The notes: generated by a model from the letters alone, not told the origin. Counted from the stretch's first letter, positions 1-6,478 are shown. The stretch is DNA of 51,820 nt from Clostridia bacterium (GCA_017504795.1 JAFVQM010000008.1:1-51820); one strand, 5' to 3'. Translations and numbers: made by a program.

Positions 1-397
1 CACGAGTTTTAACAGTAATTATGGCAGGAATCTCAAAAGCTTTAATACAACGCACAACACATACGTTGCTTCCGTCACTTTCGGGTGTTATAGTTAAATA
101 ATCACTTATTTGCTCAGTAGTGTTGGAAGACCAAACAATATTCCAGTCAACAAGTTTTTGACTTTCAGGAACACTTGTAGGATATACAGTCGCAGTTAAA
201 GTCTGCTCTAAATAGCCTTCTTCACTATTAACTACAACGTCACTACTCATAAGTTTAACGCGTTCACTATTTGCAATTTCAGTATTAAGCGAACCATTAA
301 GCGTTTCTTCTGGTGCACACGCTGTTAAACTTGACGTTAAACCTAAGCATAACACAAACGTTAATATAAGCGAAGTTAACTTCGTAATTTTTTTCAT
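1..397 (-). CDS. Lipoprotein with Ig-like domain, C-terminus beyond window edge
   Basis: The reading frame opens at an ATG (395-397) with an AGGAG-type ribosome binding site and runs off the left edge, so about 132 residues are visible. It begins with a short basic stretch, a hydrophobic core and a lipobox ending LTAC, so it should be lipidated at that Cys and held on the outer face of the membrane. After the signal comes a beta-rich segment with alternating hydrophobic residues and a WSSN motif, resembling Big_2-type Ig-like domains. It is the last visible gene of the leftward operon of the mobile element, 12 bp after the surface protein gene. A role in cell surface contact or adsorption is inference. 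The true length is unknown. Confidence 0.7.
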   Translation of the reverse strand, partial: MKKITKLTSLILTFVLCLGLTSSLTACAPEETLNGSLNTEIANSERVKLMSSDVVVNSEEGYLEQTLTATVYPTSVPESQKLVDWNIVWSSNTTEQISDYLTITPESDGSNVCVVRCIKAFEIPAIITVKTR

Positions 398-409
398 AAT
401 TAATTCTCC

Positions 410-1243
410 TTATTTTTTAGACACTGCAATAATTGCAATTACAACCACCGAAATAATAATAAATAATGCTATAGAGCCAAGAGTTGCAATTCCAGCAGTA
501 AATGCCGAAATATTTTCAAGCCCAAACACAACAATAGAAGTGTTACCTACCATTTCAACAAAATTATCTTTATCTTCAACGTTAGAAGAATTATCTTGTT
601 GAGTATTGTCGTCAGTAGGTTCGTCAGGTTCAACAGTGGGCTCGTCCGGTTCAACGGTAGGTTCGTCGGGCTCAACAGTCGGTTCGTCCGGTTCAACAGT
701 AGGTTCAACAAGAACGTTAACACCGTCAAAATCAGCCAAAACCGTTGCTTCCGATAAGTTCATATCCCAAGAACTGTGACCGTTATACTCGCCAGGATAA
801 ATTTCAGACATATCAGCCACAACAGAACTGTCAGTTATATTTACTAACCAATAACTAACGTCATCAATAATTACGGCTTTAACGCTGGAACTTATAAAAT
901 CACAAGTTGGTAAATCGCTACTACGCAAATCTAAATTAAGCCAAGGAGAACCAGAATCAGGAGCTTCAACAAAAAGACGACAATTAAAGTCTTCGTCTAT
1001 ACTTGAAGGCACTACTAACTCTAACGTGTATTTATCATTGTCAAACAATAAATACTTTCCGTAAACGGTATCGCCTTGTTGTAAAGCAGTTTTTTCCCAC
1101 GTGGAATAATCTGGCGTACTTGGTTCTTCTGCCTTTACTTGTGGTAGGGTATTAGTAAGTAATACCCCAAGCATAAGCGCAAGCGTTGTAAACGCCAGCG
1201 CGAAAGTGTTAAATATATTTTTAATTTCAAATTTCTTTTTCAT
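410..1243 (-). CDS. Surface protein with signal peptide, EPDEPTV repeats and C-terminal membrane anchor
   Basis: This 277-residue protein has an N-terminal signal peptide (basic start, hydrophobic core at about residues 12-30, cleavage near VKA-EE). An unrecognised globular domain follows (about 40-180). Next come four to five copies of a 7-residue EPTVEPD unit (about 182-212), an acidic Asn-rich linker, and a C-terminal transmembrane helix ending in KK (about 248-277). It is therefore secreted and anchored by its C-terminus. That layout (signal, globular domain, low-complexity spacer, C-terminal anchor) is shared by Gram-positive wall-spanning proteins and by pIII-type adsorption proteins of filamentous phages. 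The sequence does not decide between them. It sits 5 bp downstream of a small membrane protein gene in the element's operon. Confidence 0.8.
   Translation of the reverse strand: MKKKFEIKNIFNTFALAFTTLALMLGVLLTNTLPQVKAEEPSTPDYSTWEKTALQQGDTVYGKYLLFDNDKYTLELVVPSSIDEDFNCRLFVEAPDSGSPWLNLDLRSSDLPTCDFISSSVKAVIIDDVSYWLVNITDSSVVADMSEIYPGEYNGHSSWDMNLSEATVLADFDGVNVLVEPTVEPDEPTVEPDEPTVEPDEPTVEPDEPTDDNTQQDNSSNVEDKDNFVEMVGNTSIVVFGLENISAFTAGIATLGSIALFIIISVVVIAIIAVSKK
618..714 (-). repeat. Tandem 21-bp repeat inside the surface protein gene
   Basis: About four and a half copies of a 21-bp unit encode the heptapeptide EPTVEPD. Copies differ mostly at third codon positions, which suggests selection for the peptide rather than a very recent expansion. 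The unit is a multiple of three, so copy-number change would alter spacer length without a frameshift. Confidence 0.85.
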
Positions 1244-1248
1244 AAAAA

Positions 1249-1503
1249 TTAGATACCTTTTTCTTCTTCAACTTCAACGTCTTCTAAAACTTCAAGTTCG
1301 CCGCACTCAGTACAAGCACCGTCTTCAAATACGTGTTCACAAGTAGGCTCGTTACCAAACCAAGTATCCGTATTCCAGTTAGTAAAACCGGAAGTAATAC
1401 ACGATAACGCTATCGCTAATACTGAAAGTATTGATACGATAATTAAAGTAACTTTTAAGCCTTTAATTTTTGCTCTACTACCATAACTTGAATATCTTGC
1501 CAT
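1249..1503 (-). CDS. Small membrane protein with Cys-rich C-terminal motif
   Basis: The protein has 84 residues. A Ser/Tyr-rich basic N-terminus precedes one transmembrane helix (about residues 15-37). The rest contains a CEHVFEDGACTECG segment (His and Cys pairs typical of a small zinc-binding knuckle seen in surface proteins of gut Firmicutes) and ends in an acidic tail. Start codon and 5' leader are shared base for base with the gene at 3818-4018 (42-bp direct repeat). It lies between the zinc ribbon gene and the surface protein gene of the element. Function is unknown; a minor virion or conjugation-surface component is one possibility. Confidence 0.75.
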   Translation of the reverse strand: MARYSSYGSRAKIKGLKVTLIIVSILSVLAIALSCITSGFTNWNTDTWFGNEPTCEHVFEDGACTECGELEVLEDVEVEEEKGI

Positions 1504-1538
1504 AATTTATATCCTTTCCCTTTACGCTGGGAGCCACG
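1497..1538 (-). repeat. 42-bp direct repeat, copy 1: shared leader and start codon
   Basis: Identical over 42 bp to 4012-4053. On the coding strand it contains CGTGGCTCCCAGCG, a purine-rich AAAGGGAAAGGAT ribosome binding region and the first codons ATG GCA A. Two otherwise unrelated small genes therefore start with the same leader. Confidence 0.9.
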
Positions 1539-1543
1539 AATTT

Positions 1544-1654
1544 TTATAATACTTGTCCTTTTATAGTTCCTTGTGTAAGTTTGTGTTCACACATAGGGCA
1601 TACGTAATAGCCCTCAGGAACTTCACAACCGCAAAAAACACATAAACTTTCCAT
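1544..1654 (-). CDS. 36-residue zinc ribbon protein
   Basis: A short frame with a strong AAGGAG site 8-9 bp before its ATG. The translation contains two knuckles, CVFCGC and CPMC, about 14 residues apart, the pattern of a rubredoxin-like zinc ribbon. The ribosome binding site overlaps the end of the rep gene, so the two are probably translated from one transcript. Small ribbons like this are common next to replication genes of plasmids and phages. What it binds cannot be told. Confidence 0.65.
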   Translation of the reverse strand: MESLCVFCGCEVPEGYYVCPMCEHKLTQGTIKGQVL

Positions 1655-1670
1655 AATTAATCACTCCTTT

Positions 1671-2945
1671 TCAAAATGGTAAATCTTCATCGTCTAAAAC
1701 TTCAGTCATAGTTATTTGACCTACTTTTAACGTTTTCGGTTCAACTTTACCAAAAACGTCAGTTATCAAATTTGAAACGTTTATAGCCTTTGGTTTATCC
1801 TTGTAATAGTCGAGAGTGTTATTTTTAATAACATTACAATCACCACAAGGCTCGCCTTTATTATTTAATTCGTTGTATAAATAAATGTAATCTTCTTTGA
1901 CTATAACGTAATTTGATATTCTACGATACAACTGTTTTAAGGTGGCAGTATCTAATTTATCTTTATCGTCACCTTTGTACCACTCGCTTAATTTTTGTTT
2001 TGAAGTAATAACTAACAAAACGCCAAAAAAACATTTATTTTGATATCGCGATTTTACAGGGCTGTTCGTATGATTATCTAAAAACTTCAAAAGGTCAGTA
2101 AAACTAAAACTGTCGTCACGCATATCGTCTAATATGTAAACGTCTTCGCCTTTATAATTCTCAAACGCATCATTCGACGAACCACTTATGCCGTAATCTA
2201 AATGCCTAAACATTATTTCTTTATCTTCAGACTTTGAAGTTTTTCGCCAATACTCTTTTGGAACGATATCAAAATAATTTAGTTTTTCAACAAATTGCCT
2301 AGCAAACGTAGTTTTACCCGTTCCGCTTTCACCAGTTACAAACATTACTTGAATAAACCTATCAATAAACGTAGACCTATATTTAAGTTCAGTTACAAAT
2401 GCATCGTCTAATTTCTTTTGCATTTTTATTCGTAATGTAACGTCTTTAATCTGATGAACGCGTTCTATTTGTTCTTTATAACTAAATTCTTTGAAGTTAC
2501 CAATACCCAAATTAAAACGTTCTTCTTCAGTAAAAACTTCCGGGTTCCAATTAGGCGAGTGTTTTACTTCACTCCAATCATATTGAAATTTGCCTTCTGC
2601 TATTGCATCAGCAGTTCCGTGTACAAAATAAAGTAAACAGTTAGATGCACTTGTTATAATTTTTTTTATCGAATGCTCGTTAACGTTAAACCAACTGGCT
2701 ACCATTTTATGGTTTATACTGTTTTCACCAAAATTTACGTAAACGTGTACGTGATTTGGTTTATGCGTACCTTCTTTATGTTCAGGGTTTTCTAATTCAT
2801 CGTATTTTGTATAGTTATCTTTGTCGTGTAATATAAAAGCCCATTTTTTTATAGAACGATAACTTTGCAAAACGTCTAATACTTTAATGTTATTTGCTTT
2901 TAAGTATTCTTCAGTAACAGAAAACCAATAATGCTTTAACTTCAT
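1671..2945 (-). CDS. rep: Rolling-circle replication initiator: HUH endonuclease fused to SF3 helicase
   Basis: This 424-residue protein combines two domains. The N-terminal nuclease shows motif I (WAFILHDKD, 35-43), motif II with the metal-binding histidines (HVHVY, H65/H67) and motif III with the likely nicking tyrosine Y106 followed by the YFVH...KFQYD pattern of Rep_2 plasmid initiators (PF01719). The C-terminal domain is a superfamily 3 helicase: Walker A GESGTGKT (205-212), Walker B DVYILDD (268-274), motif C ending ITS (313-315) and an arginine finger pair RR (341-342). This architecture is known from pCRESS plasmids and CRESS-DNA virus Reps. It should nick the origin, stay covalently bound and unwind the replicon. 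Two iteron clusters and a GC-rich hairpin lie just upstream. Confidence 0.93.
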   Translation of the reverse strand: MKLKHYWFSVTEEYLKANNIKVLDVLQSYRSIKKWAFILHDKDNYTKYDELENPEHKEGTHKPNHVHVYVNFGENSINHKMVASWFNVNEHSIKKIITSASNCLLYFVHGTADAIAEGKFQYDWSEVKHSPNWNPEVFTEEERFNLGIGNFKEFSYKEQIERVHQIKDVTLRIKMQKKLDDAFVTELKYRSTFIDRFIQVMFVTGESGTGKTTFARQFVEKLNYFDIVPKEYWRKTSKSEDKEIMFRHLDYGISGSSNDAFENYKGEDVYILDDMRDDSFSFTDLLKFLDNHTNSPVKSRYQNKCFFGVLLVITSKQKLSEWYKGDDKDKLDTATLKQLYRRISNYVIVKEDYIYLYNELNNKGEPCGDCNVIKNNTLDYYKDKPKAINVSNLITDVFGKVEPKTLKVGQITMTEVLDDEDLPF

Positions 2946-2975
2946 AAATTACCTACCAATTATAATTTTAAGTTA

Positions 2976-3103
2976 TTCCCCATTATTCCCCCTTTTTCCC
3001 CGTGCGCCTTTTGACAAGGTCTTCGGCGCACGTATATATATTTTTAATATATATAAGGGGTTAATTTACAAATAGATTTTCCCTATTATTCCCTAATATT
3101 CCC
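2976..3103. repeat. Two clusters of TTCCC iterons at 10-bp spacing around a hairpin
   Basis: TTCCC begins at 2976, 2986, 2996 and again at 3079, 3089, 3099, so each cluster has three copies exactly one helical turn apart. Between them sits a 7-bp inverted repeat, GTGCGCC ... GGCGCAC (about 3002-3036), followed by an AT-rich run of TATA. Such phased repeats directly upstream of rep are typical initiator-binding sites, so this is one of two candidate origins in the element (the other is at 3450-3640). It also forms the 5' untranslated region of rep, where it could serve autoregulation. Confidence 0.6.
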
Positions 3104-3114
3104 TATCGTATAGG

Positions 3115-3399
3115 TTAATTATCAAAATAGGGCGACTCTTGAACTAATTCAAGACCTTCTAAGGTCTCAGAACCGCCAAAATATTTAGGTGAACCAGCCA
3201 CAACTTCTACAACGTCACCAAACTTAAAACCTTGTTTTACAATAGCGTTGTAAACGTCTTCTTCTACAAAGACCTTTCTAGGCTTAAAAAATACGGTCTT
3301 ATCCTTTGTTTCACGTTTCTCGAACAAATTAACTTGCCAATACGGTTTGTCGTTGTTCTTCTTACTTTTGCCTGCATAAATGGCTTGAAATATAAACAT
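3115..3399 (-). CDS. Small OB-fold-like protein, probable single-stranded DNA-binding protein
   Basis: 94 residues, beta-rich, with alternating hydrophobic and aromatic residues (IFQAIYAG, KPYWQVNLF, KVFVEEDVY) and a GDVVEVV strand, the general look of a small OB-fold. It directly precedes rep on the same strand, where rolling-circle plasmids and filamentous phages carry their ssDNA-binding protein. The start has an AAGGAG site. A perfect dyad, CCTAAT-TGT-ATTAGG (3414-3428), sits just upstream of that site and could form a hairpin limiting translation. The fold is inferred from pattern and neighbourhood, not from a diagnostic motif. Confidence 0.45.
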   Translation of the reverse strand: MFIFQAIYAGKSKKNNDKPYWQVNLFEKRETKDKTVFFKPRKVFVEEDVYNAIVKQGFKFGDVVEVVAGSPKYFGGSETLEGLELVQESPYFDN

Positions 3400-3449
3400 A
3401 AAATTACTCCTTGCCTAATTGTATTAGGACTTAAAAAAAATTATATAAA

Positions 3450-3640
3450 GTAAGGTGACCAACGGCAGTATACCGCTATACCACCGCTTTGGTAGCGGTC
3501 ACCTTACATTTATACCTAAATAAAATAGGGGTGGCCAAGGGCTGAAATACAGCCCATTGACCGCAGTTCGGGGGCTTGTCCCGAAACTGTATATAAAGCA
3601 CGAACACGTGCTGTATATCCGTTACGATGACGGCAATGTA
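3450..3640. other. Field of hairpins, candidate rolling-circle origin or structured RNA
   Basis: This gene-free stretch is packed with inverted repeats. An 11-bp outer stem GTAAGGTGACC (3450-3460)/GGTCACCTTAC (3497-3507) encloses a second hairpin, ACCGCT/AGCGGT. GGGCTG-5-CAGCCC follows at 3539-3555, a 9-bp stem CAGTTCGGG/CCCGAAaCTG with one bulge at 3564-3589, and AGCACG-4-CGTGCT at 3597-3612. It lies between the small genes and ssb-rep on the leftward transcript. Double- or single-strand origins of rolling-circle replicons look like this; a processed non-coding RNA is the alternative. No reverse transcriptase is nearby, so a retron RNA is unlikely. Confidence 0.5.
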
Positions 3641-3683
3641 TCCGCCAACGTAAATTTAATGGAGGTGCATAAATGAATATGCC

Positions 3684-3781
3684 TGGTGGGGTATATAGGA
3701 ATCGAACCCACGACTGTAAAAAATCGATTTATAAGGAGTGAAATTTATGAAAAAAAATTACAGTCTACACCGAGTTACCCC
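3684..3781 (-). ncRNA. tRNA-like structure with intact T-arm, acceptor stem and CCA, but no D-stem
   Basis: Read on the minus strand, 98 nt fold as follows. The 5' acceptor strand GGGGTA pairs with TACCCC, followed by A73 and an encoded CCA. The T-arm has a 5-bp stem (two G-U pairs) and a canonical TTCGATT loop. Instead of D and anticodon arms there is an unpaired CTCGGTGTA stretch and a long helix GACTGTAA/TTACAGTC closing a 38-nt AT-rich loop. The GACTGTAA strand resembles a tyrosine anticodon loop (GTA), but the D-arm is missing. The layout recalls the tRNA-like domain of tmRNA or viral tRNA-like structures. On the opposite strand the same bases carry two tiny frames with good ribosome binding sites (3673-3741 and 3747-3785). 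Confidence 0.5.
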
Positions 3782-3817
3782 ATAAAACACCGTTATAAAC
3801 GGTGTTAAATTAAAATG

Positions 3818-4018
3818 TTACTTTTTACCTTTTACTTTAGAAACGCCGTTCTTAAACGACTGTTTTTCTTTTTCAGAAAAACCTTCTATTCTAGCACCTA
3901 CACTTTTTGCAGCGTAACCTACGCCCATATTAAATGCAGCACGCTCCGATGCGCTATATTTGGGCTTTCCTTTATTTGTAGATTTACCTTTGTTTGAAAC
4001 TAATTGAATTTTTGCCAT
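3818..4018 (-). CDS. Small basic protein, possible DNA-binding or packaging protein
   Basis: 66 residues, about a quarter of them Lys or Arg, with a basic N-terminal tail (residues 1-20), a central predicted helix (ASERAAFNMGVGYAAKSV, about 23-40) and a second helix with a basic end. A similar SERAAF..G.GYA pattern occurs in small proteins of Firmicutes mobile elements, but I cannot name a family. Its ATG and 5' leader are part of the 42-bp repeat shared with the gene at 1249-1503. It is the last gene before the tRNA-like structure. Confidence 0.6.
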   Translation of the reverse strand: MAKIQLVSNKGKSTNKGKPKYSASERAAFNMGVGYAAKSVGARIEGFSEKEKQSFKNGVSKVKGKK

Positions 4019-4053
4019 AATTTATATCCTTTCCCTTTACGCTGGGAGCCACG
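4012..4053 (-). repeat. 42-bp direct repeat, copy 2: shared leader and start codon
   Basis: Second copy of the leader seen at 1497-1538, here in front of the 66-residue basic protein. It lies in the 46-bp gap after the 67-residue protein gene. Confidence 0.9.
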
Positions 4054-4064
4054 TTATTATCTCT

Positions 4065-4268
4065 TTATCCAATTTTCTCACAATAATACTTAAAAATAAA
4101 TCCACCTAGACCGTTAGCGTCAAGTTCGTTGTAAATGGTATCTAAATTTTTATCCGTTAACCTAACAAAACTTTTATAATGCTCTATACTAAAATCTAAC
4201 GCCATATTTAAATCAGTAAACGGATAAGTAAAATACTCACCATTTACAAGCAAAACTACTATATACAT
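4065..4268 (-). CDS. Hypothetical 67-residue protein of the mobile element
   Basis: Small, mildly acidic and aromatic-rich, with no signal, membrane segment or known motif. Its start overlaps the end of the upstream 157-residue gene by 10 bp, which indicates translational coupling. No function can be assigned. Confidence 0.6.
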   Translation of the reverse strand: MYIVVLLVNGEYFTYPFTDLNMALDFSIEHYKSFVRLTDKNLDTIYNELDANGLGGFIFKYYCEKIG

Positions 4269-4732
4269 TTCTTTGACTCCCTTATTGCTTGAAATTTATA
4301 AACGTGATTACCGTCTTCACCAGTATGGGGGTTAAATAACGATATATATATTTGATTTTCAGTACAAACCATTTCTATAAAATCAGAACTTAAACATTTT
4401 TTAGCAATTATTTCAATAAACTTACCACCGTCAATTTTATAAACTTCATCACCTTTTCTACGGCTAAAATCACGGTCTTCATTGATAAAACTATACTCGT
4501 ATTTGTGATTAACTAAATAATCACCAAACACGTTAATATTAAGTTTTTTAACGTCTTCAGTAACGCTAAACTGTTCTTTTAACACTTCCTTTAGAACGCT
4601 AAAAATCTCTTTTTTTTGAAAAACGTCTAAATCGTCGCGATAAGCAAGTCTACTTTCAACCTTATAGGCAAAATCTTTTAGTCCCTTAAAATAACCTTGT
4701 CTAAAATCTAAAGAAACCTTATTTTTATCCAT
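4259..4732 (-). CDS. Hypothetical 157-residue protein of the mobile element
   Basis: Mixed charge, predicted helical N-terminal half (about residues 10-65) and a beta-rich C-terminal half with a DGGKFIEII and a NQIYISLF segment. No recognised family, signal or membrane helix. An AGGAGTGA site precedes its ATG. Third gene of the leftward operon, overlapping the next gene. Confidence 0.65.
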   Translation of the reverse strand: MDKNKVSLDFRQGYFKGLKDFAYKVESRLAYRDDLDVFQKKEIFSVLKEVLKEQFSVTEDVKKLNINVFGDYLVNHKYEYSFINEDRDFSRRKGDEVYKIDGGKFIEIIAKKCLSSDFIEMVCTENQIYISLFNPHTGEDGNHVYKFQAIRESKKCI

Positions 4733-4758
4733 ATCTCACTCCTTAAAAATGTATTTAT

Positions 4759-5067
4759 TTAACCGTCACTACGAAAATCATAGGCTTTACCATATATTTC
4801 GCTTAGTGACTTATGTTTAACGTAAGTTTTACCAGAAGGATATTTATAAATTGTTCGGTCTTTTTTATCTTCAACAATTGTACCCTTAGGCAATTTAGAA
4901 CTATGAGAACGTGATAAACTTTCTTTATACTTGTTCCAACCAATTACGGTTGTTTTAGTGTAGGGGTTGTATAGCCTATCACCATATTGCAAAGAAACGT
5001 CACTAAATTTATCCGCTTTGCCTTTGCTTATCTCACCAGTAAAACTATTTTTAGTCCAATAATTCAT
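4759..5067 (-). CDS. Hypothetical 102-residue protein of the mobile element
   Basis: Basic, rich in Lys, Ser and Tyr, without transmembrane segments. The stretch NPYTKTTVIGWNKY and the repeated YKYPSGKTYVKH segment suggest small beta hairpins. Not recognised. Lies 26-29 bp from both neighbours in the operon. Confidence 0.6.
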   Translation of the reverse strand: MNYWTKNSFTGEISKGKADKFSDVSLQYGDRLYNPYTKTTVIGWNKYKESLSRSHSSKLPKGTIVEDKKDRTIYKYPSGKTYVKHKSLSEIYGKAYDFRSDG

Positions 5068-5096
5068 AATTACCCCCGTAAAAAAGAACTATAAAT

Positions 5097-5477
5097 TTAC
5101 TTTTTTCGTTCTATTAACATAGAGTTATATTCTCTTCCAATTAAATGCTTATAAGTATTATGCACTTTATTATTAGGCCAAGAATCGACGTTTTGTTTGC
5201 CATAAATTTTGCCTAACATTTTACGTTGGTCAACATAATAACAAGCAAAACAACCAGCATCTACAAGACCTGCGCCTTTTTGATAATCACTATAACGTCT
5301 TTTAGAAGGATCACCGCAATTATAATTGTTAGCATCAATATTCATACCCTTAAGCCAATCTTTAGAATTGCCAAAGGATTTATCTGCATAATAACTTTTA
5401 ATTTCAGAACGAATTATATTCTTAGCGACTTTAGTTGTACTTTTAGGCTTAAAACCTTTACTAAACATTTTTGCCAT
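5097..5477 (-). CDS. Hypothetical 126-residue Cys-containing basic protein, first gene of the operon
   Basis: This is the first gene after the leftward promoter (start 18 bp from the nearest operator). The protein is basic and soluble. Four Cys/Asp-rich positions (NCGDPSKRRY and GCFACYY) could bind a metal. No family is recognised. Being first in an operon controlled by a CI-type repressor, it is a candidate early function such as an antirepressor or copy control, but that is only position-based inference. Confidence 0.6.
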   Translation of the reverse strand: MAKMFSKGFKPKSTTKVAKNIIRSEIKSYYADKSFGNSKDWLKGMNIDANNYNCGDPSKRRYSDYQKGAGLVDAGCFACYYVDQRKMLGKIYGKQNVDSWPNNKVHNTYKHLIGREYNSMLIERKK

Positions 5478-5496
5478 GACTTAACTCCCTTTTAGG

Positions 5497-5572
5497 TAGA
5501 ATAATTCTACTTTATACTATAATTATAGTAGATATTTTCTATTTGTCAAGCGTATAATGTAGAAAAAATCTA
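5497..5572. promoter_or_regulatory. Three repressor operators between the repressor and the leftward operon
   Basis: Three 13-bp dyads share TAGA-5-TCTA or its near form: 5497-5509 (perfect palindrome), 5529-5541 and 5560-5572. Centres are 32 and 31 bp apart, three helical turns, so dimers would bind on one face. The middle site sits between the -35 and -10 boxes of the leftward promoter, and the third overlaps the region upstream of the repressor gene. This is the layout of a phage-type switch. The binding protein is presumably the adjacent HTH protein. Confidence 0.7.
5522..5549 (-). promoter_or_regulatory. Consensus promoter of the element's leftward operon
   Basis: On the minus strand TTGACA (5549-5544) and TATAAT (5527-5522) are both perfect, separated by 16 bp. 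It drives the genes from 5477 down to the left edge. Operator 2 lies between the two boxes. Confidence 0.8.
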
Positions 5573-5598
5573 TAATAATTAAAAATAGGAGTGAAATT

Positions 5599-5919
5599 AT
5601 GACAAAAATTAAAGAATTACGTTTGGAAAACAACTGGACACAAAAAGAATTAGCAGAAAAAATCAATCTAGATGCACATAACATTGGTGATTGGGAACGT
5701 GGAAAAGCCGAACCGTCTATTTATTGGTTAAAACTTTTAAGTGAAGTATTTAACTGCTCAATAGATTATCTTGTAGGGCGCGAAAATGATTTTGGTATTA
5801 TACAGCAAACAAATAACGCTTTGACTGAAAACGAAAATCAAATTATTGCTTTATATCGTAAACTTAACGTTCACGACCAACATAAGGTTTTGGGCTTTAT
5901 CCAGGCATTAGCATATTAA
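5599..5919 (+). CDS. CI/Cro-type HTH repressor of the mobile element
   Basis: 106 residues. Residues 3-60 form an XRE-family helix-turn-helix (IKELRLENNWTQKELAEKI ... IGDWERGKAEPS ... LLSEVFNCSIDYLVG). The C-terminal 40 residues are a short helical oligomerisation segment, with no LexA-type peptidase domain. It is therefore not expected to respond to RecA by self-cleavage. It is divergent from the leftward operon, has a GGAGTGAAATT ribosome site, and is followed by a strong terminator. It most likely represses the leftward promoter through the three TAGA-5-TCTA sites and so keeps the replicon silent. Confidence 0.88.
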   Translation: MTKIKELRLENNWTQKELAEKINLDAHNIGDWERGKAEPSIYWLKLLSEVFNCSIDYLVGRENDFGIIQQTNNALTENENQIIALYRKLNVHDQHKVLGFIQALAY

Positions 5920-5923
5920 AAAA

Positions 5924-5973
5924 GGCGGAAGAGTTGCACGCAGGCTTATCTGCACTTCTTCCGCCTATTTTTT
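5924..5973 (+). terminator. Terminator after the repressor gene
   Basis: GGCGGAAGA pairs with TCTTCCGCC around an inner hairpin (GCAG/CTGC), followed by a T-run. Confidence 0.85.
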
Positions 5974-6478
5974 CCGGATATCTGGAATTTTTATTGAAGG
6001 CGTTTCGTGGCAAAAACGCCTTATCTTTTATATTATATTTTTTGTGTCTCGGCGACGCCAAGGGGAGCAGGTCATTTTTTGACTGCTCCCGCAGGCGAGA
6101 TTGTACACGGTAGAACCCGTTTTGTAAAGTCTTTTTTTTGTTTATCTCCCGTAAGGCATAAAGCACCATTATTTTCGTTGAAAATAATTAAAAAAAGACT
6201 TGACAAACTACTTTTCAACTCTTTATATGCTAACGCGCATATAAAACTAATTTGAAAATATACTTAGCGTAGCTGTTTAACTGCGCTATTTAACCAGGAA
6301 CTTAACGACGTTACTTAACTTCAATATTTGACCCTGGAACGTAACTCCGGTTATTCGCGCAACTCATAAAATAATCTTTTTATTGAAAATATACTTTTGT
6401 ATTTTTTCAAAAACTACTATTAAGTCACAACTGAAAACACTTGATATAATGAAGAAAAACAACCAAGGTGGGCTTTTT
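5974..6478 (+). other. Structured gene-free region upstream of integrase, possible attP arm sites
   Basis: About 500 bp without a credible gene. It contains a GGCGTTT/AAACGCC hairpin near 6000-6023. A nested hairpin follows at about 6047-6102: outer TCTCG/CGAGA, inner GGGAGCAG-type stem with a T-rich loop. TTAAC occurs at 6277, 6290, 6302 and 6315 (spacing 13, 12, 13 bp). CCAGGAACTTAAC (6294-6306) recurs as CCTGGAACGTAAC (6333-6345). A 14-bp direct repeat TTGAAAATATACTT lies at 6252-6265 and 6383-6396. Regular short repeats beside an integrase gene suggest arm-type or excisionase sites. Confidence 0.4.

Noticed and set aside
547-729. Leu/Asn-rich frame opposite the surface protein
   Set aside because: It is the shadow of the 21-bp tandem repeat in another frame.
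1671-2945. Zot-type phage assembly ATPase
   Set aside because: The Walker motifs belong to an SF3 helicase fused to an HUH nuclease, and there is no membrane segment.
3450-3640. Retron non-coding RNA
   Set aside because: No reverse transcriptase gene in the window.
5897-6255. Open frames on both strands downstream of the repressor gene
   Set aside because: They run through terminators and hairpins, lack ribosome sites and have no protein-like composition.
6383-6478. Integrase start at the TTG of 6383
   Set aside because: That TTG is inside a 14-bp direct repeat and has no ribosome site; ATGs at 6479 and 6629 are better.
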